8,864 bases of DNA from an uncultured Lachnospiraceae bacterium (GTDB lineage: Bacteria > Bacillota > Clostridia > Lachnospirales > Lachnospiraceae): assembly GCA_910588875.1 (NCBI GenBank), contig CAJURT010000076.1, positions 1 to 8,864 of the forward strand, given 5' to 3'. Made by a program: the position numbers and the translations under genes. Below are positions 1 to 5,596 of the stretch, one piece after another. Positions within the stretch are counted from its first letter, which is position 1. The number at the start of each line of letters is the position of its first letter. The notes under the pieces are model-generated. The model searched no databases and was not told where the DNA came from. It saw nothing but the letters and a program-made list of their open reading frames with translations.

Positions 1-48
1 ATCGAGAAGAGAATGAGCCACATTACCGTTGTGCTGAATGAAAGATAG
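1..48 (+). CDS. rplV: 50S ribosomal protein L22, C-terminal end (partial)
   Basis: The window opens inside a reading frame whose last 15 residues read IEKRMSHITVVLNER, then TAG at 46-48. The SHITVVL stretch is the usual end of bacterial L22, the large-subunit protein that lines the peptide exit tunnel. Its position directly before rpsC matches the S10 operon order (rpsS-rplV-rpsC). Most of the gene lies upstream of the window, so nothing can be said about its start or integrity. The stop codon is part of the rpsC Shine-Dalgarno sequence (TAGGAGG, 46-52), so the two genes are probably translationally linked. Confidence 0.93.
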   Translation: MEKRMSHITVVLNER

Positions 49-57
49 GAGGCAAAT

Positions 58-714
58 ATGGGACAGAAAGTTAATCCACATGGCTTGAGAGTCGGTGTCA
101 TCAAGGACTGGGATTCCAAATGGTACGCAGAGGGCGACTTCGCGGACTGTCTGGTAGAAGATTACAATATCCGTAAATTCCTGAAGAAAAGGCTGTTTGA
201 TGCAGGCATTTCCAAGATTGAGATTGAGAGGGCTTCTGAGAGGGTAAAGGTTATCATTTACACCGCAAAGCCGGGCGTTGTCATCGGCAAGGGCGGGGCA
301 GCCATCGAGAAGCTGAAGGGTGAAGTCCAGAAGCTGACAGACAAGAAGATTCTGATTGATATCAAGGAGATCAAGAGGCCGGAGCGTGATGCACAGCTGG
401 TTGCTGAGAGCATTGCCCAGCAGTTGGAGAACCGTGTGTCCTTCCGCCGTGCCATGAAGTCCACGATGGGACGTTCCATGAAGGCTGGCGTAAAGGGCAT
501 CAAGGCAGCTGTAGGCGGCCGTCTGGGTGGCGCTGATATTGCCCGTACCGAGTTTTACAGCGAGGGCACCATTCCGCTGCAGACCTTAAGAGCAGATATT
601 GACTATGGTTTCGCTGAGGCAGACACCACCTATGGCAAGCTTGGCGTTAAGGTGTGGATCTACAAGGGCGAAGTACTTCCTGCTAAAGGAAACAAGGAAG
701 GGAGCGATAAATAA
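58..714 (+). CDS. rpsC: 30S ribosomal protein S3
   Basis: S3 sits at the mRNA entry channel of the small subunit and takes part in mRNA unwinding. The 218-residue product starts MGQKVNPHGLRVG, the canonical S3 N-terminus. A type 2 KH domain follows, with its GKGG loop at residues 77-80. The C-terminal domain contains R130, R131 and K134, which correspond by alignment to the E. coli helicase residues R131, R132 and K135, and the conserved stretch from about 144 to 184 (GGRLGGADIAR region). Length is normal for Bacillota. The ATG is five bases after TAGGAGG. The stop codon TAA (712-714) shares its last base with the rplP start codon, which suggests coupled translation. Confidence 0.98.
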   Translation: MGQKVNPHGLRVGVIKDWDSKWYAEGDFADCLVEDYNIRKFLKKRLFDAGISKIEIERASERVKVIIYTAKPGVVIGKGGAAIEKLKGEVQKLTDKKILIDIKEIKRPERDAQLVAESIAQQLENRVSFRRAMKSTMGRSMKAGVKGIKAAVGGRLGGADIARTEFYSEGTIPLQTLRADIDYGFAEADTTYGKLGVKVWIYKGEVLPAKGNKEGSDK

Positions 715-1139
715 TGTTAATGCCGAAGAGAGTGAAGCGCCGCAAACAGTTCCGCGGAAGCATGGCGGGCAAGGCGATGAGAGGGAACACCATCAGCTAC
801 GGTGAGTACGGCCTGGTGGCAACCGAACCCTGCTGGATTAAATCCAACCAGATCGAGGCAGCCCGTGTGGCTATGACCCGTTATATCAAGCGTGGCGGTA
901 AAGTATGGATCAAGATTTTCCCGGATAAGCCGGTGACAGCAAAGCCTGCTGAGACCCGTATGGGTTCCGGTAAGGGCGCTCTGGAGTACTGGGTAGCCGT
1001 TGTGAAGCCGGGCAGAGTGATGTTTGAGATCGCAGGCGTTCCGGAGGAGACTGCCCGTGAGGCATTGCGTCTTGCCATGCATAAGTTGCCCTGCAAATGT
1101 AAGATTGCTGCTAAAGCAGATTTAGAAGGCGGTGAATAA
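714..1139 (+). CDS. rplP: 50S ribosomal protein L16
   Basis: L16 binds 23S rRNA near the central protuberance and helps position tRNA in the A site. The 141-residue product begins MLMPKRVKRRKQFRG, the standard family start. It carries the conserved core RGNTISYGEYGL at about 23-34 and the RMGSGKG motif at 82-88. The arginine of that motif corresponds to the residue hydroxylated in some bacteria; whether that happens here cannot be seen. Start chosen at 714 because family members begin MLMPKR and a purine-rich AAGGAAGGGAG (694-704) lies nine bases upstream. An in-frame ATG two codons later is less likely. It overlaps the rpsC stop by one base. Confidence 0.98.
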   Translation: MLMPKRVKRRKQFRGSMAGKAMRGNTISYGEYGLVATEPCWIKSNQIEAARVAMTRYIKRGGKVWIKIFPDKPVTAKPAETRMGSGKGALEYWVAVVKPGRVMFEIAGVPEETAREALRLAMHKLPCKCKIAAKADLEGGE

Positions 1140-1141
1140 CA

Positions 1142-1348
1142 GTGAAGACTAATAAATTCGTAGAAGGATTAAAGGGGAAGACGGCTGCAGAGCTGCAGGA
1201 AGAACTGGTTGCTGCAAAGAAAGAACTGTTTAACTTGAGATTCCAGAATGCGACCAATCAGCTGGATAACACCAGCAGAATCAAAGAAGTCCGCAAGAAT
1301 ATCGCCAGAATTCAGACTGTTATCACAGAAAAGTCAAAACTGGCCTGA
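1142..1348 (+). CDS. rpmC: 50S ribosomal protein L29
   Basis: L29 is a small protein next to the peptide exit tunnel, close to L23, where the signal recognition particle and trigger factor dock. The 68-residue product is almost entirely helical by composition and fits the two-helix hairpin of the family; the LFNLRFQ segment at about 30-36 is characteristic. It starts with GTG two bases after the rplP stop, with a purine-rich GGCGGTG inside the end of rplP as the only candidate ribosome-binding site, so it probably depends on translation of rplP. Its 23-nt downstream spacer contains the rpsQ ribosome-binding site. Confidence 0.96.
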   Translation: MKTNKFVEGLKGKTAAELQEELVAAKKELFNLRFQNATNQLDNTSRIKEVRKNIARIQTVITEKSKLA

Positions 1349-1371
1349 CCGAGAGAGAGGAGATTTAAGAC

Positions 1372-1626
1372 ATGGAAAGAAATCTGAGGAAGACCCGTGT
1401 CGGTAAAGTCGTCAGTGACAAGATGGACAAAACCATCGTGGTTGCGATTGAGGACCATGTAAAGCATCCTTTGTATGGCAAGATCGTAAAGAAGACCGTT
1501 AAGCTGAAAGCCCACGACGAGAAGAATGAGTGCGGCATCGGTGATACCGTGAAAGTGATGGAGACCAGACCGCTGTCTAAGGATAAGAGATGGAGACTGG
1601 TGGAGATTATCGAGAAAGCAAGGTAA
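1372..1626 (+). CDS. rpsQ: 30S ribosomal protein S17
   Basis: S17 is a primary 16S rRNA-binding protein of the small subunit with an OB-fold. The 84-residue product begins MERNLRKTRVGKVVSDKMDKT, typical of the family. It has the conserved GIGDTVKVMETRPLSKDKRWRLVEI block in its second half, including the GDTV and RPLSK motifs. The ATG is about nine bases after a GAGAGGAG-type ribosome-binding site. A 33-nt spacer with no evident structure separates it from rplN. Length and motifs are ordinary. Confidence 0.97.
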   Translation: MERNLRKTRVGKVVSDKMDKTIVVAIEDHVKHPLYGKIVKKTVKLKAHDEKNECGIGDTVKVMETRPLSKDKRWRLVEIIEKAR

Positions 1627-1659
1627 AAGAACTCGAAAAACTGAAAGGAGTTATCAGGC

Positions 1660-2028
1660 ATGATTCAGCAGGAGACCAGACTGAGGGTTGCTGATAATAC
1701 CGGTGCGAAGGAACTGCTTTGCATCCGTGTTATGGGCGGATCCACAAGAAGATATGCGAATATTGGTGATATTATCGTCGCTTCTGTTAAAGATGCAACA
1801 CCAGGTGGCGTTGTAAAGAAGGGGGACGTTGTAAAAGCGGTCGTAGTGCGTACAGTTAAGGGCGCCCGCCGGAAAGACGGTTCCTATATCCGTTTCGACG
1901 AGAACGCGGCTGTAATTATCAAAGATGACAAGACCCCGAGGGGAACCCGTATTTTTGGGCCGGTTGCCAGAGAGTTGCGTGAGAAACAGTTCATGAAGAT
2001 TGTTTCCTTAGCGCCAGAAGTACTGTAA
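1660..2028 (+). CDS. rplN: 50S ribosomal protein L14
   Basis: L14 lies at the subunit interface of the large subunit and contributes to an intersubunit bridge. The 122-residue product matches the usual family length exactly. It starts MIQQETRLRVADNTGAKE, with the RVADNTGA motif, has the GDVVKAVVVRT and KDGSYIRFDENAAV stretches in the middle, and ends GPVARELREKQFMKIVSLAPEVL, the normal C-terminus. AAAGGAG at 1644-1650 lies nine bases before the ATG. The stop codon is part of the strong TAAGGAGGT ribosome-binding site of rplX. Confidence 0.98.
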   Translation: MIQQETRLRVADNTGAKELLCIRVMGGSTRRYANIGDIIVASVKDATPGGVVKKGDVVKAVVVRTVKGARRKDGSYIRFDENAAVIIKDDKTPRGTRIFGPVARELREKQFMKIVSLAPEVL

Positions 2029-2041
2029 GGAGGTAGGAACC

Positions 2042-2341
2042 GTGCATAAAATCAAGAGAGATGACCTCGTTAAGGTGATCACAGGAAAAGATAAAGACAA
2101 GACCGGCAAGGTATTGCATGTTCATGAGGGCAAGGTGATTGTCGAGGGCTGCAATATGGTGACCAAGCATTCCAAACCTGGTGCAGGCAATCCCCAGGGA
2201 GGCATTGTTCATCAGGAGGCCCCCATGGATATTTCCAATGTCATGCTGCTTGTTGACGGGAAAGCCACCAGAGTCGGATTCCAGGTAAAAGATGGCAAGA
2301 AGGTCCGTGTTGCCAAGGCAACCGGCAAAGTCATTGACTGA
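2042..2341 (+). CDS. rplX: 50S ribosomal protein L24
   Basis: L24 is an early assembly protein that starts folding of the 5' part of 23S rRNA. The 99-residue product has a KOW motif near the N-terminus (about residues 8-38), followed by the VEGCNMVTKHSKP segment at about 35-47 and the GGIVHQEAPMDISNVMLL block. It begins with GTG. A near-perfect Shine-Dalgarno sequence (TAAGGAGGT, 2026-2034) overlaps the rplN stop and is correctly spaced, which compensates for the non-ATG start. Length is at the short end of normal. Confidence 0.97.
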   Translation: MHKIKRDDLVKVITGKDKDKTGKVLHVHEGKVIVEGCNMVTKHSKPGAGNPQGGIVHQEAPMDISNVMLLVDGKATRVGFQVKDGKKVRVAKATGKVID

Positions 2342-2364
2342 TTGCAGAGAGGAGGAACGTAAGA

Positions 2365-2904
2365 GTGGCTAGATTAAAAGAAATGTATCAGAACGAGATG
2401 GTTGACGCTCTGATGAAAAAATTTGGTTATAAAAACGTCATGCAGGTACCGAAGCTGGATAAGATCGTGATCAACATGGGCGTTGGCGAGGCAAAGGAGA
2501 ATGCCAAGATCCTGGATTCTGCAGTCCGTGACCTGGAACTGATCACCGGCCAGAAGGCAATTACCACCAAGGCGAAGAAGTCTGTGGCGAACTTTAAGCT
2601 GAGAGAAGGCATGGCAATCGGATGTAAGGTTACCCTGCGGGGCGAGAAGATGTATGAGTTCGCAGACCGCCTGATCAACCTGGCACTGCCCCGGGTCCGT
2701 GACTTCCGCGGCGTGAATCCCAATGCCTTTGACGGAAGAGGGAACTATGCCCTGGGCATCAAGGAACAGCTGATCTTCCCGGAGATTGAATACGATAAAG
2801 TTGACAAGGTAAGAGGGATGGACATCATCTTCGTTACCACTGCCAAGACAGATGAAGAAGCCCGTGAACTTTTGACATTATTCAATATGCCATTTGCTAA
2901 ATAA
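2365..2904 (+). CDS. rplE: 50S ribosomal protein L5
   Basis: L5 binds 5S rRNA and forms part of the central protuberance, contacting S13 and the P-site tRNA. The 179-residue product is the normal family length. It contains VPKLDKIVINMGVG at about 28-41, the GQKAITTKAKKSVANFKLREG block (LREG at 78-81), and the C-terminal RDFRGVNPNAFDGRGNY region, all conserved in bacterial L5. It starts with GTG, nine bases after GAGGAGG. In E. coli, S8 represses the spc operon by binding mRNA near the rplE start; here the rplX-rplE gap is only 23 nt and I see no stable hairpin in it. Confidence 0.98.
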   Translation: MARLKEMYQNEMVDALMKKFGYKNVMQVPKLDKIVINMGVGEAKENAKILDSAVRDLELITGQKAITTKAKKSVANFKLREGMAIGCKVTLRGEKMYEFADRLINLALPRVRDFRGVNPNAFDGRGNYALGIKEQLIFPEIEYDKVDKVRGMDIIFVTTAKTDEEARELLTLFNMPFAK

Positions 2905-2919
2905 CAGGAGGAAAGATCC

Positions 2920-3105
2920 ATGGCGAAAACTTCAATGAAGATTAAACAGCAGCGTCCGGCGAAATTCTCCACCAGAGAATACAACCGCTGCAGAATCTGC
3001 GGACGGCCGCATGCATATTTGAGAAAGTATGGGATTTGCCGTATATGCTTCCGTGAACTGGCATACAAGGGACAGATTCCTGGCGTTAAGAAAGCAAGCT
3101 GGTGA
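2920..3105 (+). CDS. rpsZ: 30S ribosomal protein S14, zinc-binding type (type Z)
   Basis: S14 is a late-assembly protein in the head of the small subunit. The 61-residue product is the short zinc-ribbon form: cysteines at 24, 27, 40 and 43 make the two CxxC pairs (CRICG and CRICF) that hold one zinc ion. It ends IPGVKKASW, the standard C-terminus. The zinc-free paralogue (about 89 residues) seen in some Bacillota under zinc limitation is not in this window. AGGAGG at 2906-2911 lies eight bases before the ATG. The gene is followed by an unusually long 197-nt spacer, so it may be the last gene before a regulatory or processing boundary. Confidence 0.98.
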   Translation: MAKTSMKIKQQRPAKFSTREYNRCRICGRPHAYLRKYGICRICFRELAYKGQIPGVKKASW

Positions 3106-3302
3106 CCTTTTGCTGCTTAGGCTCATGAGGCCTGGCTGCCGTAACCGGGAGCCGGAGGGGCAAAAAGCGAAAGCAGGGGCCGTCCGTGCAGCCTGATGGC
3201 ATTTCTGCAGGAAGTTTACCTGAGAAAATGTCCGGGCAGGGCGGACTATCGCGGCTTACCGCGTGAAAATCAGCACAATAAACAAGGAGGAAAATATCTA
3301 CC
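3106..3302 (+). other. Long structured spacer between rpsZ and rpsH
   Basis: This 197-nt gap interrupts an operon in which other intergenic gaps are 33 nt or less. By eye it holds several potential hairpins. TTTTGC at 3108-3113 can pair with GCAAAA at 3160-3165 and enclose two of them: a GGCT/AGCC plus CCG/CGG stem with a G-G mismatch and a TAAC loop (3134-3153), and an AGGC/GCCT hairpin (3119-3133). Further on are GCC/GGC with a TGAT loop (3191-3200), GTCCG/CGGAC (3230-3246), and a perfect CGCGG-CTTA-CCGCG hairpin (3250-3263). The last 20 nt hold the rpsH ribosome-binding site AAGGAGG (3284-3290). No U-tract follows any stem, and I see no convincing promoter. Folding was judged by hand, so function is unknown. 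Confidence 0.55.
3250..3263 (+). other. Perfect 5-bp hairpin upstream of rpsH
   Basis: CGCGG and CCGCG pair perfectly around a CTTA tetraloop. The hairpin ends 20 nt before the AAGGAGG ribosome-binding site of rpsH and is followed by an A-rich single-stranded stretch, not a U-tract, so it is not an intrinsic terminator. It could insulate or present the rpsH ribosome-binding site, or be one helix of a larger structure covering the spacer. Inference from sequence complementarity only. Confidence 0.45.
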
Positions 3303-3704
3303 ATGACAATGAGTGATCCCATTGCAGATATGCTTACAAGAATTCGTAATGCTAATACTGCCAAGCATGATACCGTAGACGTTCCCTCATCCAGGATGAA
3401 GCTGGCGATTGCCGACATTCTGGTGAAAGAGGGCTATGTTCAGAAATATGACATTATTGAGGACGGTTCGTTTAAAACGATCCGCATTACTTTGAAGTAC
3501 GGCGCTGACAAGAACGAGAAGATTATCAGCGGCATCAAGAGAATCTCCAAGCCGGGTCTGCGTGTATACGCGAATAAAGAGGACCTGCCGAAAGTATTGG
3601 GCGGTTTGGGAACCGCTATCATTTCTACAAACCAGGGCGTGGTAACCGACAAGGAAGCCCGTCAGTTAGGTGTAGGCGGCGAAGTACTGGCGTTTGTGTG
3701 GTAG
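3303..3704 (+). CDS. rpsH: 30S ribosomal protein S8
   Basis: S8 is a primary binder of the central domain of 16S rRNA; in E. coli it also represses its own operon by binding spc mRNA. The 133-residue product starts MTMSDPIADMLTRIRNAN and ends GVVTDKEARQLGVGGEVLAFVW, the conserved C-terminal RNA-binding block. Two in-frame ATGs are present. The first (3303) is 12 bases after AAGGAGG and the second (3309) is 18, so the first is preferred; family members with MTMSDP are common. Unusually for this operon, the gene is flanked on both sides by long structured spacers (197 and 218 nt), so it sits as an island that could be controlled or processed separately. Confidence 0.98.
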   Translation: MTMSDPIADMLTRIRNANTAKHDTVDVPSSRMKLAIADILVKEGYVQKYDIIEDGSFKTIRITLKYGADKNEKIISGIKRISKPGLRVYANKEDLPKVLGGLGTAIISTNQGVVTDKEARQLGVGGEVLAFVW

Positions 3705-3708
3705 ACCG

Positions 3709-3819
3709 AAAGCAGCTTAACGAGGCCGAGCCGAAGGCGAAAGCCGAGTTTAGTGCGGGCTTTGTCACGAACCTTAGCGAGGCCGGGCCGAGGGCGGCAG
3801 CTGAACTTAGTTGAGTGAC
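3709..3819 (+). repeat. Two tandem imperfect hairpin-forming repeats (55 and 56 nt)
   Basis: The 39-nt cores at 3716-3754 and 3773-3811, offset by 57 nt, are identical at 31 positions; seven of the eight differences are transitions. Each core can form an outer stem between its CTTA-type 5' end and TTAG-type 3' end, a GGC/GCC-type middle stem, and an inner GCC/GGC hairpin. The A-U pair at core positions 5 and 34 of the first copy becomes G-C in the second, while the neighbouring C-G pair (6 and 33) is lost. Each core is enclosed by a different 5-bp clamp: AAAGC (3709-3713) with GCTTT (3759-3763), and GTCAC (3764-3768) with GTGAC (3815-3819). The clamps abut exactly. This favours a folded RNA over a chance duplication. 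It may be a dispersed intergenic repeat of this lineage. Confidence 0.55.
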
Positions 3820-3875
3820 GTGTAGCCGCAGGGAGAACCTGCAAAAGCACAACAAGAGACAGAGAACTGAAAACA

Positions 3876-3895
3876 GAAAAGGCACAGGCCTTTTC
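3876..3895 (+). other. 8-bp hairpin just upstream of rplF, possible weak terminator or attenuator
   Basis: GAAAAGGC (3876-3883) pairs perfectly with GCCTTTTC (3888-3895) around an ACAG loop. The A-run and T-run resemble a bidirectional intrinsic terminator, with TTTT as the 3' tract, but the GC core is only three pairs, the T-run is just four bases, and it is followed by CC. Efficient termination would also cut rplF to secY off from upstream transcription. A pause, processing site, partial attenuator or mRNA-stability element is as likely. It ends 13 nt before the rplF ribosome-binding site. Confidence 0.4.
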
Positions 3896-3922
3896 CGAAA
3901 ATCTAAGTAGGAGGTAAATGGC

Positions 3923-4465
3923 ATGTCACGTATCGGAAGAATGCCAATCGCGATCCCGGCAGGTGTGACTGTGACGATTGCGGAGAATAATAAAGTGACT
4001 GTAAAAGGGCCGAAGGGAACTCTTGAGAGAGAGCTGGCCCCGGAGATGTCTATAAAGGAAGAGGATGGACATATCATAGTAACCAGACCCAATGACTTAA
4101 AGAGGATGAAATCCCTTCATGGACTCACCAGGACCCTGATCAACAACATGGTGGTTGGCGTGACCAACGGCTATGAGAAGGTTCTGGAGGTGAACGGTGT
4201 CGGTTACCGTGCATCCAAGCAGGGCAAGAAATTAACCTTGAACCTGGGTTATTCCCATCCGGTGGAGATGGAGGATCCGGAGGGGCTGGAGACCGTCTTA
4301 GAGGGTCAGAACAAGATCACGGTGAAGGGTATCGATAAAGAAAAAGTTGGCCAGTATGCTGCGGAAATCAGAGACAAGAGAAGGCCTGAGCCGTATAAGG
4401 GCAAGGGCATTAAGTACGCCGATGAGACAATCAGACGTAAAGTTGGTAAGACTGGTAAGAAGTAG
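3923..4465 (+). CDS. rplF: 50S ribosomal protein L6
   Basis: L6 binds 23S rRNA near the sarcin-ricin loop and the GTPase-associated centre. The 180-residue product shows two tandem L6 domains (about residues 11-82 and 90-165). It has the N-terminal MSRIGRMPIAIPAGV, the KVLEVNGVGYRA motif at the start of domain 2 and the C-terminal signature RRPEPYKGKGIKYADE at about 153-168. Length is normal. The ATG is eight bases after AGGAGGT. Immediately upstream is a long hairpin-rich spacer, while the downstream gap to rplR is only 14 nt; the TAG stop is part of the rplR ribosome-binding site (TAGGAGGG). Confidence 0.98.
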   Translation: MSRIGRMPIAIPAGVTVTIAENNKVTVKGPKGTLERELAPEMSIKEEDGHIIVTRPNDLKRMKSLHGLTRTLINNMVVGVTNGYEKVLEVNGVGYRASKQGKKLTLNLGYSHPVEMEDPEGLETVLEGQNKITVKGIDKEKVGQYAAEIRDKRRPEPYKGKGIKYADETIRRKVGKTGKK

Positions 4466-4479
4466 GAGGGAGTGCGAAA

Positions 4480-4848
4480 ATGGTTAGCAAGAAATCTAGA
4501 AAAGAAGTTCGCGTTAAAAAACATACCAGATTACGCAACCGCTTTGCAGGGACTGCAGAGAGACCGCGTCTGGCTGTGTTCAGAAGCAACAGTCATATGT
4601 ATGCCCAGATTATTGACGATTCCGTCGGCAATACTCTGGTTGCGGCATCTACCTTGGAGAAGGCAGCAAGAGAGGAACTGGAGCATACCAATGATGTGGC
4701 TGCTGCCAGCTATGTTGGAACTCTGATCGCTAAGAGAGCGCTGGAGAAGGGAATCGAGGAGGTCGTGTTTGACCGGGGCGGTTTCATTTACCAGGGTAAG
4801 ATTCAGGCACTTGCAGATGCGGCCCGGGAGGCCGGTCTGAAATTCTAG
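4480..4848 (+). CDS. rplR: 50S ribosomal protein L18
   Basis: L18 binds 5S rRNA together with L5 and attaches it to the large subunit. The 122-residue product has the basic N-terminal tail VSKKSRKEVRVKKHTRLRNR, the RPRLAVFRSNSHMYAQIIDD block at about 28-47, and the C-terminal segment VVFDRGGFIYQGKIQALADAAREAGLKF, all diagnostic. Length is normal. The start is fixed by TAGGAGGG at 4463-4470. An overlapping frame opening at 4472 gives no recognisable protein. Confidence 0.98.
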   Translation: MVSKKSRKEVRVKKHTRLRNRFAGTAERPRLAVFRSNSHMYAQIIDDSVGNTLVAASTLEKAAREELEHTNDVAAASYVGTLIAKRALEKGIEEVVFDRGGFIYQGKIQALADAAREAGLKF

Positions 4849-4864
4849 TAGAGAGGAGAACGGC

Positions 4865-5374
4865 ATGAAGCGTACAATTATTGACGCAAGTCAGTTAGAG
4901 TTAAATGATAATGTAGTGGCAATCAAGCGTGTATCCAAGACGGTAAAAGGCGGCCGCACCATGAGATTCTCTGCTCTGGTAGTGGTGGGCGACGGCAAGG
5001 GACACGTGGGTGCCGGCCTGGGTAAGGCAGGTGAGGTTCCGGAGGCAATCCGGAAAGGAAAAGAGGCAGCTGCCAAGAACCTGGTGGAGATCCCGGTGGA
5101 TGAGAACCAGAGTATTCCTCATGATATCCTGGCACAGTTTGGCAGTTCCAGCGTGCTGATGAAGCGAGCTCCGGAAGGTACCGGTATCATCGCCGGCGGT
5201 CCGGCCCGTGCGGTACTGGAACTGGCAGGGATTAAGAACGTCCGTGCAAAGTCCCTGGGTTCCAACAATAAGACCAATGTTGTGCTGGCTGTGATTGACG
5301 GGCTGACCAAGCTTAAGACTCCGGAGGAGTATGCGAGACTGCGCGGCAAATCCGTGGAAGAGATTTTAGGCTAA
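4865..5374 (+). CDS. rpsE: 30S ribosomal protein S5
   Basis: S5 sits at the mRNA entry and decoding region of the small subunit and affects fidelity. The 169-residue product has the N-terminal double-stranded-RNA-binding-like S5 domain (about residues 14-78), with the VSKTVKGGRTMRFSALVVVGD signature at 23-43. The C-terminal domain follows, with GTGIIAGGPARAVLELAGI at about 105-123. The loop around KTVKGGR, where known spectinomycin-resistance changes occur in other bacteria, looks like the usual sensitive form. GAGAGGAG at 4851-4858 precedes the ATG. Confidence 0.98.
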   Translation: MKRTIIDASQLELNDNVVAIKRVSKTVKGGRTMRFSALVVVGDGKGHVGAGLGKAGEVPEAIRKGKEAAAKNLVEIPVDENQSIPHDILAQFGSSSVLMKRAPEGTGIIAGGPARAVLELAGIKNVRAKSLGSNNKTNVVLAVIDGLTKLKTPEEYARLRGKSVEEILG

Positions 5375-5387
5375 GGAGGAGAATGAG

Positions 5388-5570
5388 ATGGCTGAGAAGT
5401 TAAAAGTGACATTAGTCAAATCCCCGATTGGGGCGATCCCGAAGCAGAAAGCGACGGTGGAGGCCCTGGGCCTTAGAAAGCTGAACAAGACAGTAGAACT
5501 GCCGGATAATGATGCGGTCAGAGGCATGATCTGGCATGTGAAGCACTTGGTGAAAGTTGAAGAAATCTAA
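5388..5570 (+). CDS. rpmD: 50S ribosomal protein L30
   Basis: L30 is a small peripheral large-subunit protein, present in Bacillota and lost in some other lineages. The 60-residue product shows the short ferredoxin-like pattern of the family: LKVTLVKSPIGAIPKQKATVEALGLRKLN, then VELPDNDAVRGMIWHVKHLVKVEE. The start is set by TAAGGAGG at 5372-5379, which includes the rpsE stop codon. A 26-nt gap leads to rplO. Ordinary length and sequence. Confidence 0.97.
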   Translation: MAEKLKVTLVKSPIGAIPKQKATVEALGLRKLNKTVELPDNDAVRGMIWHVKHLVKVEEI

Positions 5571-5596
5571 TTACCGAAGTAAGGAGGTGCAATGTG

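Larger units (their letters stand above)
3705..3922 (+). other. Long structured spacer between rpsH and rplF
   Basis: At 218 nt this is the longest gap in the window. It contains, in order: two tandem imperfect hairpin units (3709-3819, listed separately); a perfect GCAGG/CCTGC stem with a GAGAA loop (3828-3842); an A-rich, apparently unpaired stretch (3843-3875); an 8-bp hairpin (3876-3895, listed separately); and the rplF ribosome-binding site AGGAGGT (3909-3915). I see no open frame here with a ribosome-binding site and no clear promoter. The arrangement suggests a structured RNA or an inserted non-coding repeat, but function is unknown. Confidence 0.55.

Noticed and set aside
599..805. 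Plus-strand frame overlapping the rpsC-rplP junction
   Set aside because: It lies in a different frame from two certain ribosomal genes and has no motif of its own.
3125..3196. 23-codon plus-strand frame in the rpsZ-rpsH spacer (a basic peptide starting MRPGCRNREPEGQKAKAG)
   Set aside because: There is no ribosome-binding site before the ATG, and it overlaps the predicted hairpins. A leader peptide cannot be excluded, but nothing supports it.
3265..3280. CACAAT at 3274-3279 as a -10 box for a promoter upstream of rpsH
   Set aside because: Only four of six bases match, and no acceptable -35 lies 16-18 bases upstream.
3086..3418. Minus-strand open frame covering the rpsZ-rpsH spacer
   Set aside because: It runs through both coding ends and the hairpin-rich spacer with no recognisable product; the spacer is better explained as structured RNA.
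3625..4092. Minus-strand open frame of 155 codons spanning rpsH, the spacer and rplF
   Set aside because: It crosses three unrelated segments, its sequence is low-complexity Ser/Leu/Phe-rich, and no family is recognisable.
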